From positions 1 to 60,671 of the forward strand of contig CANRHX010000007.1 of the NCBI GenBank assembly GCA_947630545.1: DNA of 60,671 nucleotides. The letters run 5' to 3'. The DNA is from an uncultured Clostridia bacterium (GTDB lineage Bacteria; Bacillota; Clostridia; TANB77; CAG-508). Positions within the stretch are counted from its first letter, which is position 1. The number at the start of each line of letters is the position of its first letter. Shown here in pieces: positions 9,221 to 21,793 of the stretch. Made by a program: the position numbers and the translations under genes. The notes under the pieces are model-generated. The model was not told the DNA's origin. It made no database searches and saw nothing but the letters and a program-made list of their open reading frames with translations.

Positions 9221-9300
9221 TTGTGTCATTGGTTCCGGGTTTGGTTGACACACTTTTTCTACGAAAAATGTGTCAACCAAACCCGGAACCAATGACACAA
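9221..9300. repeat. 80-bp palindromic repeat, identical to 443-522
   Basis: Two inverted copies of the 31-bp unit joined by CACTTTTTCTACGAAAAA. Every base equals that of 443-522. An extra half-site CCAATGACACA follows at 9301-9311. It lies between two minus-strand genes. Confidence 0.9.
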
Positions 9301-9315
9301 CCAATGACACAGTTT

Positions 9316-10827
9316 TTATAGTCTACTATATAACATGTCCATATATTTAAACAATTTTGTTGCCCATTCTTTATCTGTGCAATATTTTGTGTTTACACCT
9401 GCTAGTGTTGGCTCATTGTAATACATTCCTGTTGCTGTTTCATCATCATATATCTTTGTTCCTGCTGTATTTAAATAATTTTTTGCTAGGTATTTTGCAA
9501 CAGTTTCTATTCCATCACTATAGCTTTCAAATGTATTTGCTGATTCATAAGGGCTTCTATCATAAGCTCCAAATCCAAATAGATTTTTCTTATCATTAGC
9601 TATTTTTGATGTTCCCCAAGCACTTTCATGTATTGCCATTGATGCTAGGAAAATTCCATTAACATTATATTTTTGTTCTGCATTGTAGAATGCTTCTGCA
9701 TTATCTTCTATTACTTTGTTTGTATCTTCTGCATTTCCGCTAAGTACCTTTTTATAGTCTTCTAATGTTAATCCACTAGGCTTTGTTAAGTCCATATTTG
9801 CATCTAAAGTTGCATATAATTTTTGTTTTCTATTCTTTTCTCCAATTCCTGGTGTTTCCGTTTCTGATGTCAATTTGTTTGATTGTATATAACCAGTGTA
9901 ATCTTCATATGTAACTTTACACCAATCTCCTGATAATTCTTCTAGCTTTACATCTAAGCTTTCTAGTATTATACATTGATTGTTTGATTTATCATCTGCT
10001 TTTTCTTTTAGATTTACGTTTTCTGTTACATATAATGTATCACCTATATGTGCTTTTAGTTTTGATAAAAATTCTGATGTTCCTACATCTATTACTTGTG
10101 TAACTGGCTCTAATACAACAGTTTCTTTTAATATTTTTTCGTCTATGTATTTATTGTCTTCATAATTTTTTATACAATCTACTAACTTTTTACCAAATGC
10201 ACCTTCTGTAACTATTTTTTCTTCTCCTTTTGGCAAATTTGGATTGTCTTGTCTTTTAACATTGAATGGTAATTCACGTGCTTCATCTTCAACTATTGTT
10301 TTAGATTTTGTTACTTCAACATTTTCTATTATTATTTTTTGAATATTTAATGATTCTTCGTTTGTTTCAAATACATTTGTTGCTATTTTTTGTTGTATTT
10401 CTTCTTCTTTTGCATATTCAGCAAATATGTAGTTTGTTGAAACTAATCCAATACAAACTGCAAATACTCCTGTTGTTATGAATGCTAATTTTTTTATTTC
10501 TTTTTTATCATATTTTAATTTGTCTATTCGATATTGTATCCATCCTTTAAAAGAAAGCTTGTCCTGATTAATTGCTCTATTTTGTTTTGCTTTTTGTGAG
10601 ATTGAACCAGAATAAAAAACATCATATGTTTTTTTCTTTGTTTTATGATGTCTTTTCTTTTTAGAATTATTTTCTATTTCATATTGTGCTCGAGCTTGTT
10701 TTAATTCCGCAAATGCTTGGTCTAGTGTTCTTGATGGTGTATTTCCATTTGGAATATTTACACTATTATTAACATTTTTGTTCTTTTGGTTTGAAATATT
10801 TTCTAAGTTAATTCTATCTGCTACCAA
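9316..10827 (-). CDS. Membrane-anchored glucosaminidase with SH3b domain
   Basis: 503-aa peptidoglycan hydrolase. A Lys/Asn-rich cytoplasmic part of about 115 residues is followed by one membrane helix (AFITTGVFAVCIGLVSTNYI), an extracytoplasmic linker, a bacterial SH3 domain near residues 265-320 (GDWCKVTYEDYTGYI) and a C-terminal N-acetylglucosaminidase domain. The latter shows FLASMAIHESAWGTS, with the catalytic glutamate in HESAWG, and NLFGFGAYD. The family cuts the glycan beta-1,4 bond. The TTG start at 10827 is chosen because AAGGAGG lies 7 nt upstream. The long cytoplasmic N-terminus is unusual for a hydrolase and may bind partners. Confidence 0.85.
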   Translation of the reverse strand: MVADRINLENISNQKNKNVNNSVNIPNGNTPSRTLDQAFAELKQARAQYEIENNSKKKRHHKTKKKTYDVFYSGSISQKAKQNRAINQDKLSFKGWIQYRIDKLKYDKKEIKKLAFITTGVFAVCIGLVSTNYIFAEYAKEEEIQQKIATNVFETNEESLNIQKIIIENVEVTKSKTIVEDEARELPFNVKRQDNPNLPKGEEKIVTEGAFGKKLVDCIKNYEDNKYIDEKILKETVVLEPVTQVIDVGTSEFLSKLKAHIGDTLYVTENVNLKEKADDKSNNQCIILESLDVKLEELSGDWCKVTYEDYTGYIQSNKLTSETETPGIGEKNRKQKLYATLDANMDLTKPSGLTLEDYKKVLSGNAEDTNKVIEDNAEAFYNAEQKYNVNGIFLASMAIHESAWGTSKIANDKKNLFGFGAYDRSPYESANTFESYSDGIETVAKYLAKNYLNTAGTKIYDDETATGMYYNEPTLAGVNTKYCTDKEWATKLFKYMDMLYSRL

Positions 10828-10939
10828 GACATTCCCTCCTTCTACATTTTTTTACAAGTATATTATACAATAAGTTTGGAAATATGTCTATAGAAATTTT
10901 TGCTATTTTCTAATAATTTATTAGAAAAATTAACAACAA

Positions 10940-10983
10940 AAATAGAACACCCCTAGTAACATATTTGTTAATAAGGATGTTTT
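10940..10983 (-). terminator. Probable terminator of the surface-protein gene
   Basis: On the minus strand AACATCCTTATTAACA pairs imperfectly with TGTTACTAGGGGTGTT and is followed by CTATTTTTG. It lies 13 nt after the stop at 10996. Confidence 0.55.
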
Positions 10984-10995
10984 ATTTTTTATTTT

Positions 10996-13953
10996 TTAAT
11001 TTACTTCTTTTACAGTAATTGTCCATTTTGGTATTGTATTATCTATATAAAATGGCTCTGATCTAGTAATTATAGTATTTCCTAATTTATCTTTTGCTAA
11101 AATCCATAAATACCAGTTATCACCTGTAACACTCTGTTTACTTAATGTATTACCTGATTTGAAGCTTTCTTTAAATGTTTTTTCATCTGGTGCTTGATCT
11201 GTTTGCAACCATTGATATTTTAATGTATCTACATCTACTCCAGCTGCTCCATTATCTTCTACTGTTACTATTGTACTTTGTAGTTTTTTGTATGTTGTAC
11301 TTCCATTTGGACTAAATTTTACAATTGGTTTAGAATTATCAAATACATATGGGCCAAATACATGGTATGCTCCAACCTTTGTTCCACTTTGTGAAGAAAC
11401 ATTAGTTGATTTATCTTTTATTTCTTTTACCCAAATATAACATACTCTAGTTTCATTTTCTCCTATTGTAAATGAAGCTCCACTTGAATATTGTGTCCAA
11501 CCATCCTTTGGTGCTTCTGTTTGGCTATCACTAATAGAATACTCATATACATTATCTTCTGCTAATCCACTTGTAGCTTCACCTTTATTAACATCTATTG
11601 CTGTAAGCCTTACTTCTAATTTCTTAACAGGTTCTGTACTTGATGGATTTGCAGTAATTGTTGGAGCAGTTTCATCAACTATTACATCTACTGTTTTAGT
11701 CTTTCCGCTATTTTTATCTGTTACAGTTACTGTACATTTTCCTTCTCCAACTCCTGTAACATTTCCATTTTCATCAACTGTAGCTACAGTTGAATCACTT
11801 GATGTATATTCAATATCTCCCAAATTATCTCCTGTTACTTCTATTTTACTCTTTGAATTTGTTGATGTATTTAAATCTAATTTATCAGTATTAACATTCA
11901 TATTTGGCTCTACTAGTGTTGTTTCATACATTCCATCTTTTTCATCTGTGTGTGCACCATAACGGATTTCGTTATCTTTTCCTTTATTTTCTACTCTGTA
12001 GGTTGCTTTGTTTTGTTCTGCAATACTAAATGCTACATCTATTCCTCTTACATTTGTTATTTGCTTTCCTACTATTTTTCCATTGTAGAAGTTTAGAGTT
12101 GCATTTGCATCTAAAATTTCAATACCATAGCCTGTTGTTCCTGTAATTATTGGTGTTTCCGTACTTAACGTTGCGTTTTCATCACCTATATTTACTGTTG
12201 TAGTACAATCTTTTTGAATATATATTCCACTTGTACCTCCTTTAATTGTACCACCTGTTATATCTATTGTTCCATTATTTTTATGAACATACCATGATAC
12301 AATACCGTAGTAGTTTGTTCCTTCAATTTTTGCATTACCACTTATTTTCAAGCTTGGAGTATTAGACCCTGGACATACCCCATAATCTTTTCCAATTACA
12401 GTACCACCACTTATTTCAATTACACTATTAGTTTGATTTGATCCAACAACTCCATATCTCGCACCTTGTATTGTTCCTCCTCTCATTGTTACTTTATTTG
12501 CTTGCCATATTCCTCCTGTATCTCCAGATTGTTCGCCTATTCCATTAATATTTCCTGAGCTCATATTTACTGTTCCGCCATTAATTGTTTTATCATTTGA
12601 CTCTAATGTAGCTCCTTCTAAAGAAACAGTTCCAGAATTAGTAATTAGGGTACCATTTGTTCTAGCTAACTTACCCTTACTTCCTTCTTCTTTTCTATCA
12701 ACAAATGTTGCGGTTTTTCCACTAGCTACTGTAATTGTATTAGTCATTGTTATATTTTTTCCATTTGTATCAATTGTCACATTTTTAACAAGTTCTACTG
12801 TGTTTTTGTCTGTATTTGTATAAGAAGCATCATTATAATCTTGTAGTGCTACAATCTTTGATCCAGTATCTGCACATCTACCAATAGCCTCTGCCAAAGT
12901 CATAGCATATTGATTTGCTTGGCCAGGTGTTTCAATTCTATAATTTGCAAATTTAACCATATAGATTTTTGTTTTCTTATATAAAATATTTCCTGCTATA
13001 TCTTCGGCTCTATAATCAATACAATATTCTTGTTCATTTGTACCATTTTGTTCTACTGTTTTAGTTATAGTACCATTTTCAAAATCTAAATCTGTCCATT
13101 GGCTTATATCTAAATCCTGAAGTTGTTGAGTAGTATATTTATTTTTAGAATATATATATTTTAAATTTTTTACTCCACTTGTTGCATCTGTTACATTTAT
13201 ATTTTCTACTTCAATTTTTGCATTTTCTTTGTCTTCTTTATCAACCCAAACTACTATTGAATCTTCGCCATCTTCTACTGAAGCATTATCTCCTAAATTA
13301 TTATCATATGTTAAATTAGGCTTTGTTCTATCAACTCTTATATTAACTGATTTTCTTATTTCGGCATTTGTTCCTTCATTTACTGTTGCTGTTATTGTAA
13401 TATCACAATCTTTTTCTATTTTTGCTAAACCATTAAGTGTATCCAAAAAATCGACCTTATCTTTATCAAAAATTACTTCATTCTCTTTAATAACTATATG
13501 TGTTGTTTCTGCTTCCCCTGAAACCCTGTTTAAAATTCCTGATATTTCAACTTTCTTTGCACTGTCATCTACTCCTTCAGGCCATTCTATATCTACTGTA
13601 AGAGGTAACCTATCAACATTATCTTGATTTATCCAGATAGAATCTTTATTTTGAGTTGTTGATTGATATATTTCATTATACTTGTCTATAACAGATATAA
13701 CTAACCTTCCTACCTGTTTATCCTTTTGTTCTTCATATATCTTGTCCAAATCACCAACGTTATTATATTCACTTTGAATTCGCTTTACATCTCTTTGTTG
13801 AGATGTACTACTATTCATGTTAGTTATAAATATAATTATTCCAACTGTTAAAAAGAAAAGCATAGCAATTAGAACGAATAAAGTTACACTTCCTCGCTCA
13901 TTCTTTAGCTTGCGTTTTAGTATGTTATTCTTTACCTCTTCTAGTATCTTCAT
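10996..13953 (-). CDS. Large surface protein: pilin-like N-terminus, beta-helix and Ig-like domains
   Basis: 985 aa. The N-terminus is a short basic stretch, the junction ERGSVTLF and a 25-residue helix (VLIAMLFFLTVGIIIF), as in TadE/pilin-like proteins of clostridia, so secretion by a pilus-like route or simple anchoring are both possible. Residues about 60-330 hold Ig/cadherin-like repeats with DRTKPNLTYD. Residues about 370-640 are a right-handed beta-helix with many GT, GG and NG turns (KTINGGTVNMSSGNINGIG). A Big2 Ig domain follows (SDSTVATVDENGNVTGVGEG), then two more Ig-like repeats with SKPIVKFSPNG. Inferred role: adhesion or envelope structure. No enzyme residues were recognised. AAAGGAG precedes ATG. 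Three copies of the dispersed repeat lie just upstream. Confidence 0.75.
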   Translation of the reverse strand: MKILEEVKNNILKRKLKNERGSVTLFVLIAMLFFLTVGIIIFITNMNSSTSQQRDVKRIQSEYNNVGDLDKIYEEQKDKQVGRLVISVIDKYNEIYQSTTQNKDSIWINQDNVDRLPLTVDIEWPEGVDDSAKKVEISGILNRVSGEAETTHIVIKENEVIFDKDKVDFLDTLNGLAKIEKDCDITITATVNEGTNAEIRKSVNIRVDRTKPNLTYDNNLGDNASVEDGEDSIVVWVDKEDKENAKIEVENINVTDATSGVKNLKYIYSKNKYTTQQLQDLDISQWTDLDFENGTITKTVEQNGTNEQEYCIDYRAEDIAGNILYKKTKIYMVKFANYRIETPGQANQYAMTLAEAIGRCADTGSKIVALQDYNDASYTNTDKNTVELVKNVTIDTNGKNITMTNTITVASGKTATFVDRKEEGSKGKLARTNGTLITNSGTVSLEGATLESNDKTINGGTVNMSSGNINGIGEQSGDTGGIWQANKVTMRGGTIQGARYGVVGSNQTNSVIEISGGTVIGKDYGVCPGSNTPSLKISGNAKIEGTNYYGIVSWYVHKNNGTIDITGGTIKGGTSGIYIQKDCTTTVNIGDENATLSTETPIITGTTGYGIEILDANATLNFYNGKIVGKQITNVRGIDVAFSIAEQNKATYRVENKGKDNEIRYGAHTDEKDGMYETTLVEPNMNVNTDKLDLNTSTNSKSKIEVTGDNLGDIEYTSSDSTVATVDENGNVTGVGEGKCTVTVTDKNSGKTKTVDVIVDETAPTITANPSSTEPVKKLEVRLTAIDVNKGEATSGLAEDNVYEYSISDSQTEAPKDGWTQYSSGASFTIGENETRVCYIWVKEIKDKSTNVSSQSGTKVGAYHVFGPYVFDNSKPIVKFSPNGSTTYKKLQSTIVTVEDNGAAGVDVDTLKYQWLQTDQAPDEKTFKESFKSGNTLSKQSVTGDNWYLWILAKDKLGNTIITRSEPFYIDNTIPKWTITVKEVN

Positions 13954-13970
13954 ATCGATTCTCCTTTTTT

Positions 13971-14069
13971 TGTGTCATCGGTTCCGGGTTTCATTGACAC
14001 ATTTTGTGTCATCGGTTCCGGGTTTGGTTGACACATTTTGTGTCACTGGTTCCGGGTTTGGTTGACACA
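13971..14069. repeat. Three tandem copies of the 31-bp dispersed repeat
   Basis: Copies at 13971-14001, 14005-14035 and 14039-14069, all in the same orientation, with exact 34-bp period (31-bp unit plus TTT). Confidence 0.9.
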
Positions 14070-14272
14070 TATAAATACCTTATTATTATTTTAGCTACTT
14101 AAATATGCAAAATCAATATACCTTTTTAACACCATATTTTTTCGTGCTTTTATATACTAGGGAAGGTTTTTTTTGTCGTTTTTTGCAGTTTTATTATATT
14201 TGTTTTACATTTTAGTAACAAAAACAATATTTTCCAAATTTGATATGCTTTTTTAATATTTTTTTGCAATAT

Positions 14273-14307
14273 AAAAACTACGCAAAACCTTATTTGCGTA
14301 GTTTTTT
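14273..14307 (-). terminator. Terminator of rpoBC
   Basis: Minus-strand AAAACTACGCAAA and TTTGCGTAGTTTT form a hairpin with a T-tract immediately after the rpoC stop. The 14072-14272 stretch beyond it holds no gene I can see. Confidence 0.85.
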
Positions 14308-14309
14308 AT

Positions 14310-17300
14310 TTACATATTGACTGTGTCTGCAACTTGTTCTAGTTCATCTTCGGTACTAATTTTTGTATCTTGATAAACTTTCATTCCTGTTCCTGCTGGT
14401 ATAAGTTTTCCTATTATAACGTTTTCTTTAAGTCCTAATAGATCGTCTGTCTTACCTTTTATTGCTGCATCTGTAAGAACTCTTGTTGTTTCTTGGAATG
14501 ATGCGGCAGATAAGAAACTGTCTGTTGCAAGTGATGCTTTTGTTATTCCTAGTAGTACACGTTTTCCTTCTGCTTTTCTTACGCCGTCTTCTTCTGCTTT
14601 TTTATTTGCAGCTTCGAAGTCGTACATATCAACTAGTGAGCCTGGTGCTAAGTCTGTGTCTCCATTGTCTCCAACTTTGACTTTCTTAAGCATTTGTCTA
14701 CCTATAACCTCAATGTGTTTGTCGTTTATATCAACACCTTGGTTTCTATAAACTTTTTGTACTTCTGAAATTAAGTATTCGTATACTCCTTCTGCACCTT
14801 TTATTTCTAATATATCGTTTGGATTTATTGAACCTTCTATTAAGGCATCTCCAGCTTCTATAATGTCTCCGTTTTTTACTTTCATTTTTGCACCAAATGG
14901 TATTGTATATGTTTTTGAATCATCATCTGATGTTACTATAACTTCTCTTTTCTTCTTTGTTTCTTTTATTTTAACTTTACCAGAAATTTCTGTTATAACT
15001 GCAACTCCCTTTGGTTTTCTAGCTTCAAACAATTCTTCAACTCTTGGAAGACCTTGTGTAATATCTGTACCAGCTCCTCCAGCGTGTTTTGTGTTCATTG
15101 TAAGCTGTGTTCCTGGCTCTCCTATTGATTGAGCAGCAACTATACCAACAGATTCTCCTATTGATACTAAGCTACGTCTAGCCAATCCCATTCCATAGCA
15201 TTTTTGGCAAACACCATGTTTACTTCTACATCCTAAAACTGAACGTACTTTTAATCTTTCTATTCCAGCATCAATTATTTTATCTGCTATTGCATCTGTA
15301 ATCATTGTGTTGTTATCAACAATTAGTTCTTTTGTTTCTGGATTGTATACATCTTCGATTGTAAATCTTCCTATTAGTCTTTCATGTAATGGTTCTATTA
15401 ATTGATTTCCATCTTTGATATCATAAATTATGATTCCATCATTTGTATGACAATCCTCTTCTCTTACTATTATGTCTTGTGATACATCAACTAATCTTCT
15501 TGTTAAATATCCTGAATCGGCTGTTCTTAAGGCTGTATCTGAAAGTCCTTTTCTAGCTTGGTGTGAAGATACGAAATATTCTAGGGCATCTAATCCTTCA
15601 CTAAATGATGATTTGATTGGTATTTCGATTGCTTTTCCGTTTGTACCAGCCATAAGTCCACGCATACCAGCGATTTGTCTTAATTGGCTCATATTACCAC
15701 GGGCACCTGATTTAATCATCATCATGATTGGGTTTAATTCTTCGAATTTTGATTCCATTTCTTTTCCAACTTCTTGTGTTGCTTCATTCCATATTGCTAT
15801 TACAGCATTGTATCTTTCTTCATCTGTCAATAAACCTCTAACATATTGTTTTCTGATGTGTTGAACTTTTTCATCAGCTTCTTCTAGTATTTTATATTTT
15901 TCTTTTGGCACTTTAACATCAGAAACTGAGAATGTTACACCAGACAATGTTGAGTATTTAAATCCCATTGATTTTATATGGTCTAAAACTTCAGCAGTAT
16001 CAGCTAATCCATGTGTTATAATACATCTTTCAATGATCTTTCCTAATTGTTTTTTAGTTACAGGTGTATTTATTTCATATTGGAATGGATCCTCTTGTCT
16101 ATTTACAAATCCTAAATCTTGTGGTATTCCTTCGTTGTATATAATTTTACCAACACTAGTTTCGATTTTGCTACTTTTTATTTCTCCATCTATTTGCTTT
16201 GTTATTCTTACATATATTTTTGAGTGAATATCTACTTCATGATTTTCGTATGCCATTATTGCTTCTTCGGGATCTTTAAAATATTTTCCTTCTCCTTTTT
16301 TGCCGTCAACTGTAATTGTTAAGTAATATCCTCCTAAAACCATGTCTATTGTTGGAACTACTACTGGTTTTCCATCTTGTGGTTTTAATAGGTTGTTTGT
16401 TGCAAGCATTAAATATCTTGCTTCTGCTTGAGCTTCTGGTGATAAAGGTAAGTGAACTGCCATTTGATCTCCATCGAAGTCAGCATTGAATGCTGTACAA
16501 ACTAATGGATGAAGTTTTATTGCTCTTCCTTCTACTAATACAGGCTCAAATGCTTGAATTCCAAGTCTGTGTAGTGTTGGAGCACGGTTTAGCATTACGG
16601 GATGATCTTTTATAACTTCTTCTAAAATTCCCCATACTTCTGGTTTTAATCTTTCTACCATTCTTTTTGCATTCTTTATGTTTTGTGCAATTCCACGACC
16701 TACTAATTCTCTCATTACAAATGGTTTGAATAATTCTACAGCCATTTCTTTTGGAAGTCCGCATTGATATAATTTTAACTCTGGTCCAACAACTATAACT
16801 GAACGTCCTGAATAGTCAACACGTTTTCCAAGTAAGTTTTGACGGAAACGACCTTGTTTTCCTTTTAACATATCTGATAGTGATTTTAATGGTCTGTTTC
16901 CTGCTCCTGTTACTGGTTTTCCACGTCTTCCATTATCTATTAGGGCATCTACAGATTCTTGTAACATTCTCTTTTCATTTCTTACAATGATTTCTGGTGC
17001 TCCTAATTCTAGTAATCTTTTTAATCTGTTATTTCTATTTATAACTCTTCTATATAAATCGTTTAAGTCTGATGTTGCAAATCTTCCACCATCTAGTTGT
17101 ACCATTGGTCTTAAGTCTGGTGGTATTACTGGAATTACATTCATTACCATCCATTCTGGCCTATTTCCAGATGTTCTGAATGCTTCTACTGTATCCATTC
17201 TTTTTACTAGTTTTACTCTCTTTTGTTCTGTTGATTTTTCTATCTCTTTTCTTAATTCATCTGCTAATTTTTCTAGGTCTATTTGTTCTAATAATTCTCT

Positions 17301-17828
17301 TAATGCTTCAGCCCCCATTTTTGCTTTGAATGATCCTCTTCCGTATTTTTCTTCTGCTTCATGATATTCTTTTTCTGTTAAGATTTGACATTTTTCTAAT
17401 CCTGATGTTCCTTTATCTGTAACTATGTATGAAGCAAAGTACACTACTTTTTCTAGATCTCTTGGTGAGATATCTAGCATTAGGGCTATTCTGCTTGGTA
17501 TTCCTTTGAAATACCAAATATGAGCTACTGGTGCTGCAAGTTCGATATGTCCCATTCTTTCACGTCTTACTTTAGATTTTGTTACTTCAACACCACATCT
17601 ATCACAAACAATCCCTTTATATCTTACTCTTTTATACTTACCACAGTGACATTCCCAGTCTTTTGTTGGTCCAAATATTCTTTCACAAAATAAGCCATCT
17701 TTTTCTGGTTTTAGTGTTCTGTAGTTTATGGTTTCTGGTTTTTTTACTTCACCTTTAGACCATTCTCTTATTTGTTCATCTGACGCAATTCCGATTTTTA
17801 ATTTATCAAAAATATTTAATTCGTCCAC
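14310..17828 (-). CDS. rpoC: RNA polymerase subunit beta-prime
   Basis: 1172 aa, complete. The N-terminal zinc ribbon is [20 protein letters not shown] (two CxxC-type pairs). The catalytic loop [12 protein letters not shown] holds the three aspartates that bind the active-site magnesium. The second zinc site [14 protein letters not shown] and the bridge/trigger-helix region ([20 protein letters not shown]) are present. The GTG start is preceded by GGAGGG 7 nt upstream. It is 15 bp after rpoB, so cotranscribed. At least seven coding-strand CGG triplets were seen and all are out of frame. Confidence 0.98.
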   Translation of the reverse strand: MDELNIFDKLKIGIASDEQIREWSKGEVKKPETINYRTLKPEKDGLFCERIFGPTKDWECHCGKYKRVRYKGIVCDRCGVEVTKSKVRRERMGHIELAAPVAHIWYFKGIPSRIALMLDISPRDLEKVVYFASYIVTDKGTSGLEKCQILTEKEYHEAEEKYGRGSFKAKMGAEALRELLEQIDLEKLADELRKEIEKSTEQKRVKLVKRMDTVEAFRTSGNRPEWMVMNVIPVIPPDLRPMVQLDGGRFATSDLNDLYRRVINRNNRLKRLLELGAPEIIVRNEKRMLQESVDALIDNGRRGKPVTGAGNRPLKSLSDMLKGKQGRFRQNLLGKRVDYSGRSVIVVGPELKLYQCGLPKEMAVELFKPFVMRELVGRGIAQNIKNAKRMVERLKPEVWGILEEVIKDHPVMLNRAPTLHRLGIQAFEPVLVEGRAIKLHPLVCTAFNADFDGDQMAVHLPLSPEAQAEARYLMLATNNLLKPQDGKPVVVPTIDMVLGGYYLTITVDGKKGEGKYFKDPEEAIMAYENHEVDIHSKIYVRITKQIDGEIKSSKIETSVGKIIYNEGIPQDLGFVNRQEDPFQYEINTPVTKKQLGKIIERCIITHGLADTAEVLDHIKSMGFKYSTLSGVTFSVSDVKVPKEKYKILEEADEKVQHIRKQYVRGLLTDEERYNAVIAIWNEATQEVGKEMESKFEELNPIMMMIKSGARGNMSQLRQIAGMRGLMAGTNGKAIEIPIKSSFSEGLDALEYFVSSHQARKGLSDTALRTADSGYLTRRLVDVSQDIIVREEDCHTNDGIIIYDIKDGNQLIEPLHERLIGRFTIEDVYNPETKELIVDNNTMITDAIADKIIDAGIERLKVRSVLGCRSKHGVCQKCYGMGLARRSLVSIGESVGIVAAQSIGEPGTQLTMNTKHAGGAGTDITQGLPRVEELFEARKPKGVAVITEISGKVKIKETKKKREVIVTSDDDSKTYTIPFGAKMKVKNGDIIEAGDALIEGSINPNDILEIKGAEGVYEYLISEVQKVYRNQGVDINDKHIEVIGRQMLKKVKVGDNGDTDLAPGSLVDMYDFEAANKKAEEDGVRKAEGKRVLLGITKASLATDSFLSAASFQETTRVLTDAAIKGKTDDLLGLKENVIIGKLIPAGTGMKVYQDTKISTEDELEQVADTVNM

Positions 17829-17843
17829 TATTTACCCTCCAAA

Positions 17844-20800
17844 CTATATTAAATCTTCATCATTATCAATGTTGTCCTCTGCTAAGTCACTATCAAAAAT
17901 GTCTTCATCATCTTCTTCATCTAGCTTTTCAAAGAACTCATCACTATCATCTTCTTCTATCTCTTCGTCGTCGGTCATCATTTCGCCTTCTTCAGTATAT
18001 CCACCTTCTAATTCGCTATCACTTATTATTTCTTCTTCAGATAGTAATTTTTTATCTCTTTCTGGATCGTATTCTATACCTTCTTCGATATTTTCTTTTA
18101 ATTCAAGTTCTTGATTATCATGTGAGTATAGTTTTATGTCTAATCCTAATGATTGAAGTTCTTTTACTAATACCTTAAATCCTTCTGGAACTCCTGGTTC
18201 TGGTATGTTTTCTCCTTTAACTATTGCTTCGTATGTTTTTACTCTTCCTACAACATCATCAGATTTTACTGTTAACATTTCTTGAAGTGTATATGCTGCT
18301 CCATATGCCTCTAATGCCCAAACTTCCATTTCTCCAAAACGTTGTCCTCCGAATTGTGCTTTACCTCCTAATGGTTGTTGTGTAACTAGTGAGTATGGTC
18401 CAGTTGAACGTGCATGTATCTTATCATCTACTAAGTGGTGAAGTTTTAACATATACATAACACCAACTGTAATTGGCTTGTCAAATGGCTCTCCTGTTCT
18501 TCCATCGTAAAGTATTGTTTTTCCATCTTCATTCATTCCAGCTTGTTTTAATACTTCTCTAACGTCTTCCTCTGTTGCTCCATCAAAAACTGGTGTTGAT
18601 ATTTTCCATCCTAATGCTCTAGCTGCTCCTCCTAAATGAACTTCTAGCACTTGTCCTAAGTTCATACGAGATGGAACTCCTAGTGGGTTTAATAAAATGT
18701 CTACTGGTGTACCATCTGGCATAAATGGCATATCTTCTTCTGGTAATACTCTTGATATAACACCTTTGTTTCCGTGACGTCCTGCCATTTTGTCTCCAAC
18801 TGATATTTTTCTTTTTGTTGCTATGTAACATCTAATTACTTGATTTACTCCAGGTCCTAATTCTTCTGAATTGTCCCTTGTAAAGATTTTTACATCTACG
18901 ATTGTTCCTGCTTCACCGTGTGGAACTCTTAATGATGTATCTCTAACTTCTCTAGCTTTTTCTCCAAAGATTGCTCTAAGTAATCTTTCTTCTGCTGTTA
19001 ATTCTGTTTCTCCTTTTGGAGTAACTTTTCCAACTAATATATCTCCAGGTCTTACTTCTGCACCTATTCTAATTATTCCGTTTTCATCTAGATCTTTTAA
19101 TTGGTCATCTCCTATGTTTGGAATGTCTCTTGTAATTTCTTCTGGCCCAAGTTTTGTGTCACGACATTCACAATCATATTCTTCTATGTGTATTGATGTG
19201 AATACATCTTCTTTTACTAGTTTTTCGTTTATTAGAATAGCGTCTTCGTAGTTATAACCTTCCCATGTAGAAAATGCTACTAATACGTTTTTACCAAGTG
19301 CCATTTCTCCGTTTTTTGTTGCTGGTCCATCTGCTATTGCATCACCTTTTTTTACTTTTTCGCCTTTAACTACAATTGGTCTTTGGTTTATGCATGTTCC
19401 ACCATTTGTTCTTTTAAATTTACGAAGTTTATGCACTATTGTTTTTCCATTTTTATATTTTACTTTTATTTCTTCTGCTGATACTTTTTCTATTACTCCA
19501 TCATCTTCAGCTAATACTAGGATTCCAGAGTCTTTTGCTGCTCTGTATTCTATTCCTGTTCCTACTATTGGGCTTTCTGATATCATAAGTGGTACAGCTT
19601 GACGTTGCATGTTTGCACCCATTAATGCTCTTTTTGCATCATCATGTTCTAAGAATGGTATCATTGCTGCTGCTATAGAAACTAATTGTTTTGGTGAAAC
19701 GTCTACATATTGTACTTTATCTTTGTCTACTTCTATTACTTCATTTTTGTATCTAACTCTTATTCTGTTATGTATAAATTCCCCTTTATCATTCATTGGT
19801 TCTGATGCTTGAGCTATGATATAGTTATCTTCTACATCAGCACTCATGTATTCTACTATGTCTGTAGCTCTATGTGTTTTAGGATCAATTTTTCTGTATG
19901 GTGTTTCTATAAAGCCATATTCGTTAATGCTTGCAAATGATGAAAGTGCTGAAATTAATCCTATGTTTGGTCCTTCTGGTGATTCTATTGGGCATAGTCT
20001 TCCATAGTGTGTGTAATGAACGTCACGAACTTCGAATCCAGCTCTTTCTCTAGTTAATCCTCCAGGTCCTAATGCTGATATTCTTCTTTTATGGGTTAAT
20101 TCTGAAAGTGGGTTTGTTTGATCCATAAATTGTGAAAGTTGTGAACTTCCAAAGAATTCTCTTATTGCTGATGTTATTGGTTTTGTGTTTATTAATGTTT
20201 GTGGTGTTATAACATCTAGGTCTTGTATTGTCATTCTTTCTCTGACAACTCTTTCTAATCTTGTTAATCCTATTCTAAATTGGTTTTGTAATAATTCACC
20301 TACACAACGAATTCTACGGTTTGCCAAGTGATCTATATCATCTGGTTTTCCTAATCCATGTGATAAGTTTAGTAAATAGTTGATTGATGAAATTATGTCT
20401 TCTGTTGTAATGCATTTTGGTACTAATTCATCATATCTTTCTTGAATTACTTTTACTAAATCTTTTTTGTCTGTATTATCTATAATATTTTTTAATACTG
20501 CATAATTTACATTTTCTTTAAAGTGTAATTTGCTTAAATCCACATTTGGTAACACTTTGTGGATATTTACAGTTCCGTTTCCAATTATTCTTATTGTTCT
20601 TTCTAAATATGTAATATCTACTATGTTAATTCCAGAATTTTGAATGTTTTGTGCTACTTCTTCTGATATTGTTTCTCCTTCTGATACAAATACTTCTCCT
20701 GTTTCTGGATCAACTATGTCTTTAGCAGCTACTTTGTCCGTAATTCTTGCAGCCAAAGATAATTTTTGATTAAATTTAAATCTACCTACTTTTGCTAAAT

Positions 20801-21599
20801 CATATCTTCTGTTATCGAAGAATAGTCCATTAAATAAAGATCTTGCTGCTTCTGCTGTTGGTAGTTCTCCAGGTCTTAGTTTTTTGTATATTTCTATTAA
20901 TGCTTCGTCTTGATCTTTTATTGTGTCTTTTGCTATTGTTGTATTTAATAGTTCTTCGTCTCCAAATAAGTCTCTTATTTGGTCGTCTGTTACTACACCA
21001 ATTGCTCTTAATAATGATGTTACTGGTATTTTTCTTGTTCTGTCTACACGTACATAGAATATGTCATTTCCATCTGTTTCATATTCTATCCATGCTCCTC
21101 TAAGTGGCATTACTGTAGATGTATATGTTCTTTTACCAGTTTTTGTGTCAAATTCTTCTGCATAATAGCATCCAGGTGAACGAACAAGCTGACTTACTAC
21201 AACTCTTTCAGCTCCATTTATTACGAATGTTCCACTATCTGTCATTAATGGGAAATCTCCTAAATAGATTTCTTGTTCTTTTATTTCTCCTGTTTCACGA
21301 TTGATTAGTCTTACTTTAACATGTAGTCTTGTTGCATATGTTGCATCTCTTTCTTTTGCTTCTTCTAGTGTGTATTTTGTTTTGTCTTCCATGTAGTAGT
21401 CAAAAAATTCTAAAACAAGGTTTCCAGAGTAGTCTTCTATTGGTGAAATATCTTTTAATACTTCCCCTAATCCTTCTTCTACAAACCAGTCATATGAATC
21501 TTTTTGGACTTTGATAAGATTTGGCATTTCGATGTAATCGCCAACTTTTGCGAAATCTTTCCTTGTTGCTTTTTCGTATTCGATGTCTCTTAGTTTCAA
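17844..21599 (-). CDS. rpoB: RNA polymerase subunit beta
   Basis: 1251 aa. Contains the rifampicin-pocket region ([25 protein letters not shown]), the SPEGPNIGL motif and the C-terminal clamp [20 protein letters not shown] 21599 ([15 protein letters not shown]) is preferred over the GTG three codons upstream because AAGGAG lies a proper 7 nt before it and overlaps that GTG. The last about 75 residues form a strongly acidic tail (for example [20 protein letters not shown]) beyond the usual beta C-terminus; such tails occur in some clostridia. At least seven CGG triplets seen on the coding strand are all out of frame. Confidence 0.98.
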   Translation of the reverse strand: MKLRDIEYEKATRKDFAKVGDYIEMPNLIKVQKDSYDWFVEEGLGEVLKDISPIEDYSGNLVLEFFDYYMEDKTKYTLEEAKERDATYATRLHVKVRLINRETGEIKEQEIYLGDFPLMTDSGTFVINGAERVVVSQLVRSPGCYYAEEFDTKTGKRTYTSTVMPLRGAWIEYETDGNDIFYVRVDRTRKIPVTSLLRAIGVVTDDQIRDLFGDEELLNTTIAKDTIKDQDEALIEIYKKLRPGELPTAEAARSLFNGLFFDNRRYDLAKVGRFKFNQKLSLAARITDKVAAKDIVDPETGEVFVSEGETISEEVAQNIQNSGINIVDITYLERTIRIIGNGTVNIHKVLPNVDLSKLHFKENVNYAVLKNIIDNTDKKDLVKVIQERYDELVPKCITTEDIISSINYLLNLSHGLGKPDDIDHLANRRIRCVGELLQNQFRIGLTRLERVVRERMTIQDLDVITPQTLINTKPITSAIREFFGSSQLSQFMDQTNPLSELTHKRRISALGPGGLTRERAGFEVRDVHYTHYGRLCPIESPEGPNIGLISALSSFASINEYGFIETPYRKIDPKTHRATDIVEYMSADVEDNYIIAQASEPMNDKGEFIHNRIRVRYKNEVIEVDKDKVQYVDVSPKQLVSIAAAMIPFLEHDDAKRALMGANMQRQAVPLMISESPIVGTGIEYRAAKDSGILVLAEDDGVIEKVSAEEIKVKYKNGKTIVHKLRKFKRTNGGTCINQRPIVVKGEKVKKGDAIADGPATKNGEMALGKNVLVAFSTWEGYNYEDAILINEKLVKEDVFTSIHIEEYDCECRDTKLGPEEITRDIPNIGDDQLKDLDENGIIRIGAEVRPGDILVGKVTPKGETELTAEERLLRAIFGEKAREVRDTSLRVPHGEAGTIVDVKIFTRDNSEELGPGVNQVIRCYIATKRKISVGDKMAGRHGNKGVISRVLPEEDMPFMPDGTPVDILLNPLGVPSRMNLGQVLEVHLGGAARALGWKISTPVFDGATEEDVREVLKQAGMNEDGKTILYDGRTGEPFDKPITVGVMYMLKLHHLVDDKIHARSTGPYSLVTQQPLGGKAQFGGQRFGEMEVWALEAYGAAYTLQEMLTVKSDDVVGRVKTYEAIVKGENIPEPGVPEGFKVLVKELQSLGLDIKLYSHDNQELELKENIEEGIEYDPERDKKLLSEEEIISDSELEGGYTEEGEMMTDDEEIEEDDSDEFFEKLDEEDDEDIFDSDLAEDNIDNDEDLI

Positions 21600-21793
21600 A
21601 AAAATCACTCCTTAAAATAATTTAAGCAGAAATAAATTTTTTATTTAAAAAAGTCCCTCTTATTATGTAGCTCCTTTTAAGTTTGATTAAATGTCTGCTT
21701 GTGCATTTAATTTTCCTTACGGATATCTACATATAATTCCTCTTTTTTAAATTTTTTTTGATTAAATTTTTATTAGAACAATAAATCTTATCA

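Noticed and set aside
13971..14069. CRISPR array
   Set aside because: The repeats are regularly spaced but the spacer is only TTT, and there are no unique spacers or cas genes.
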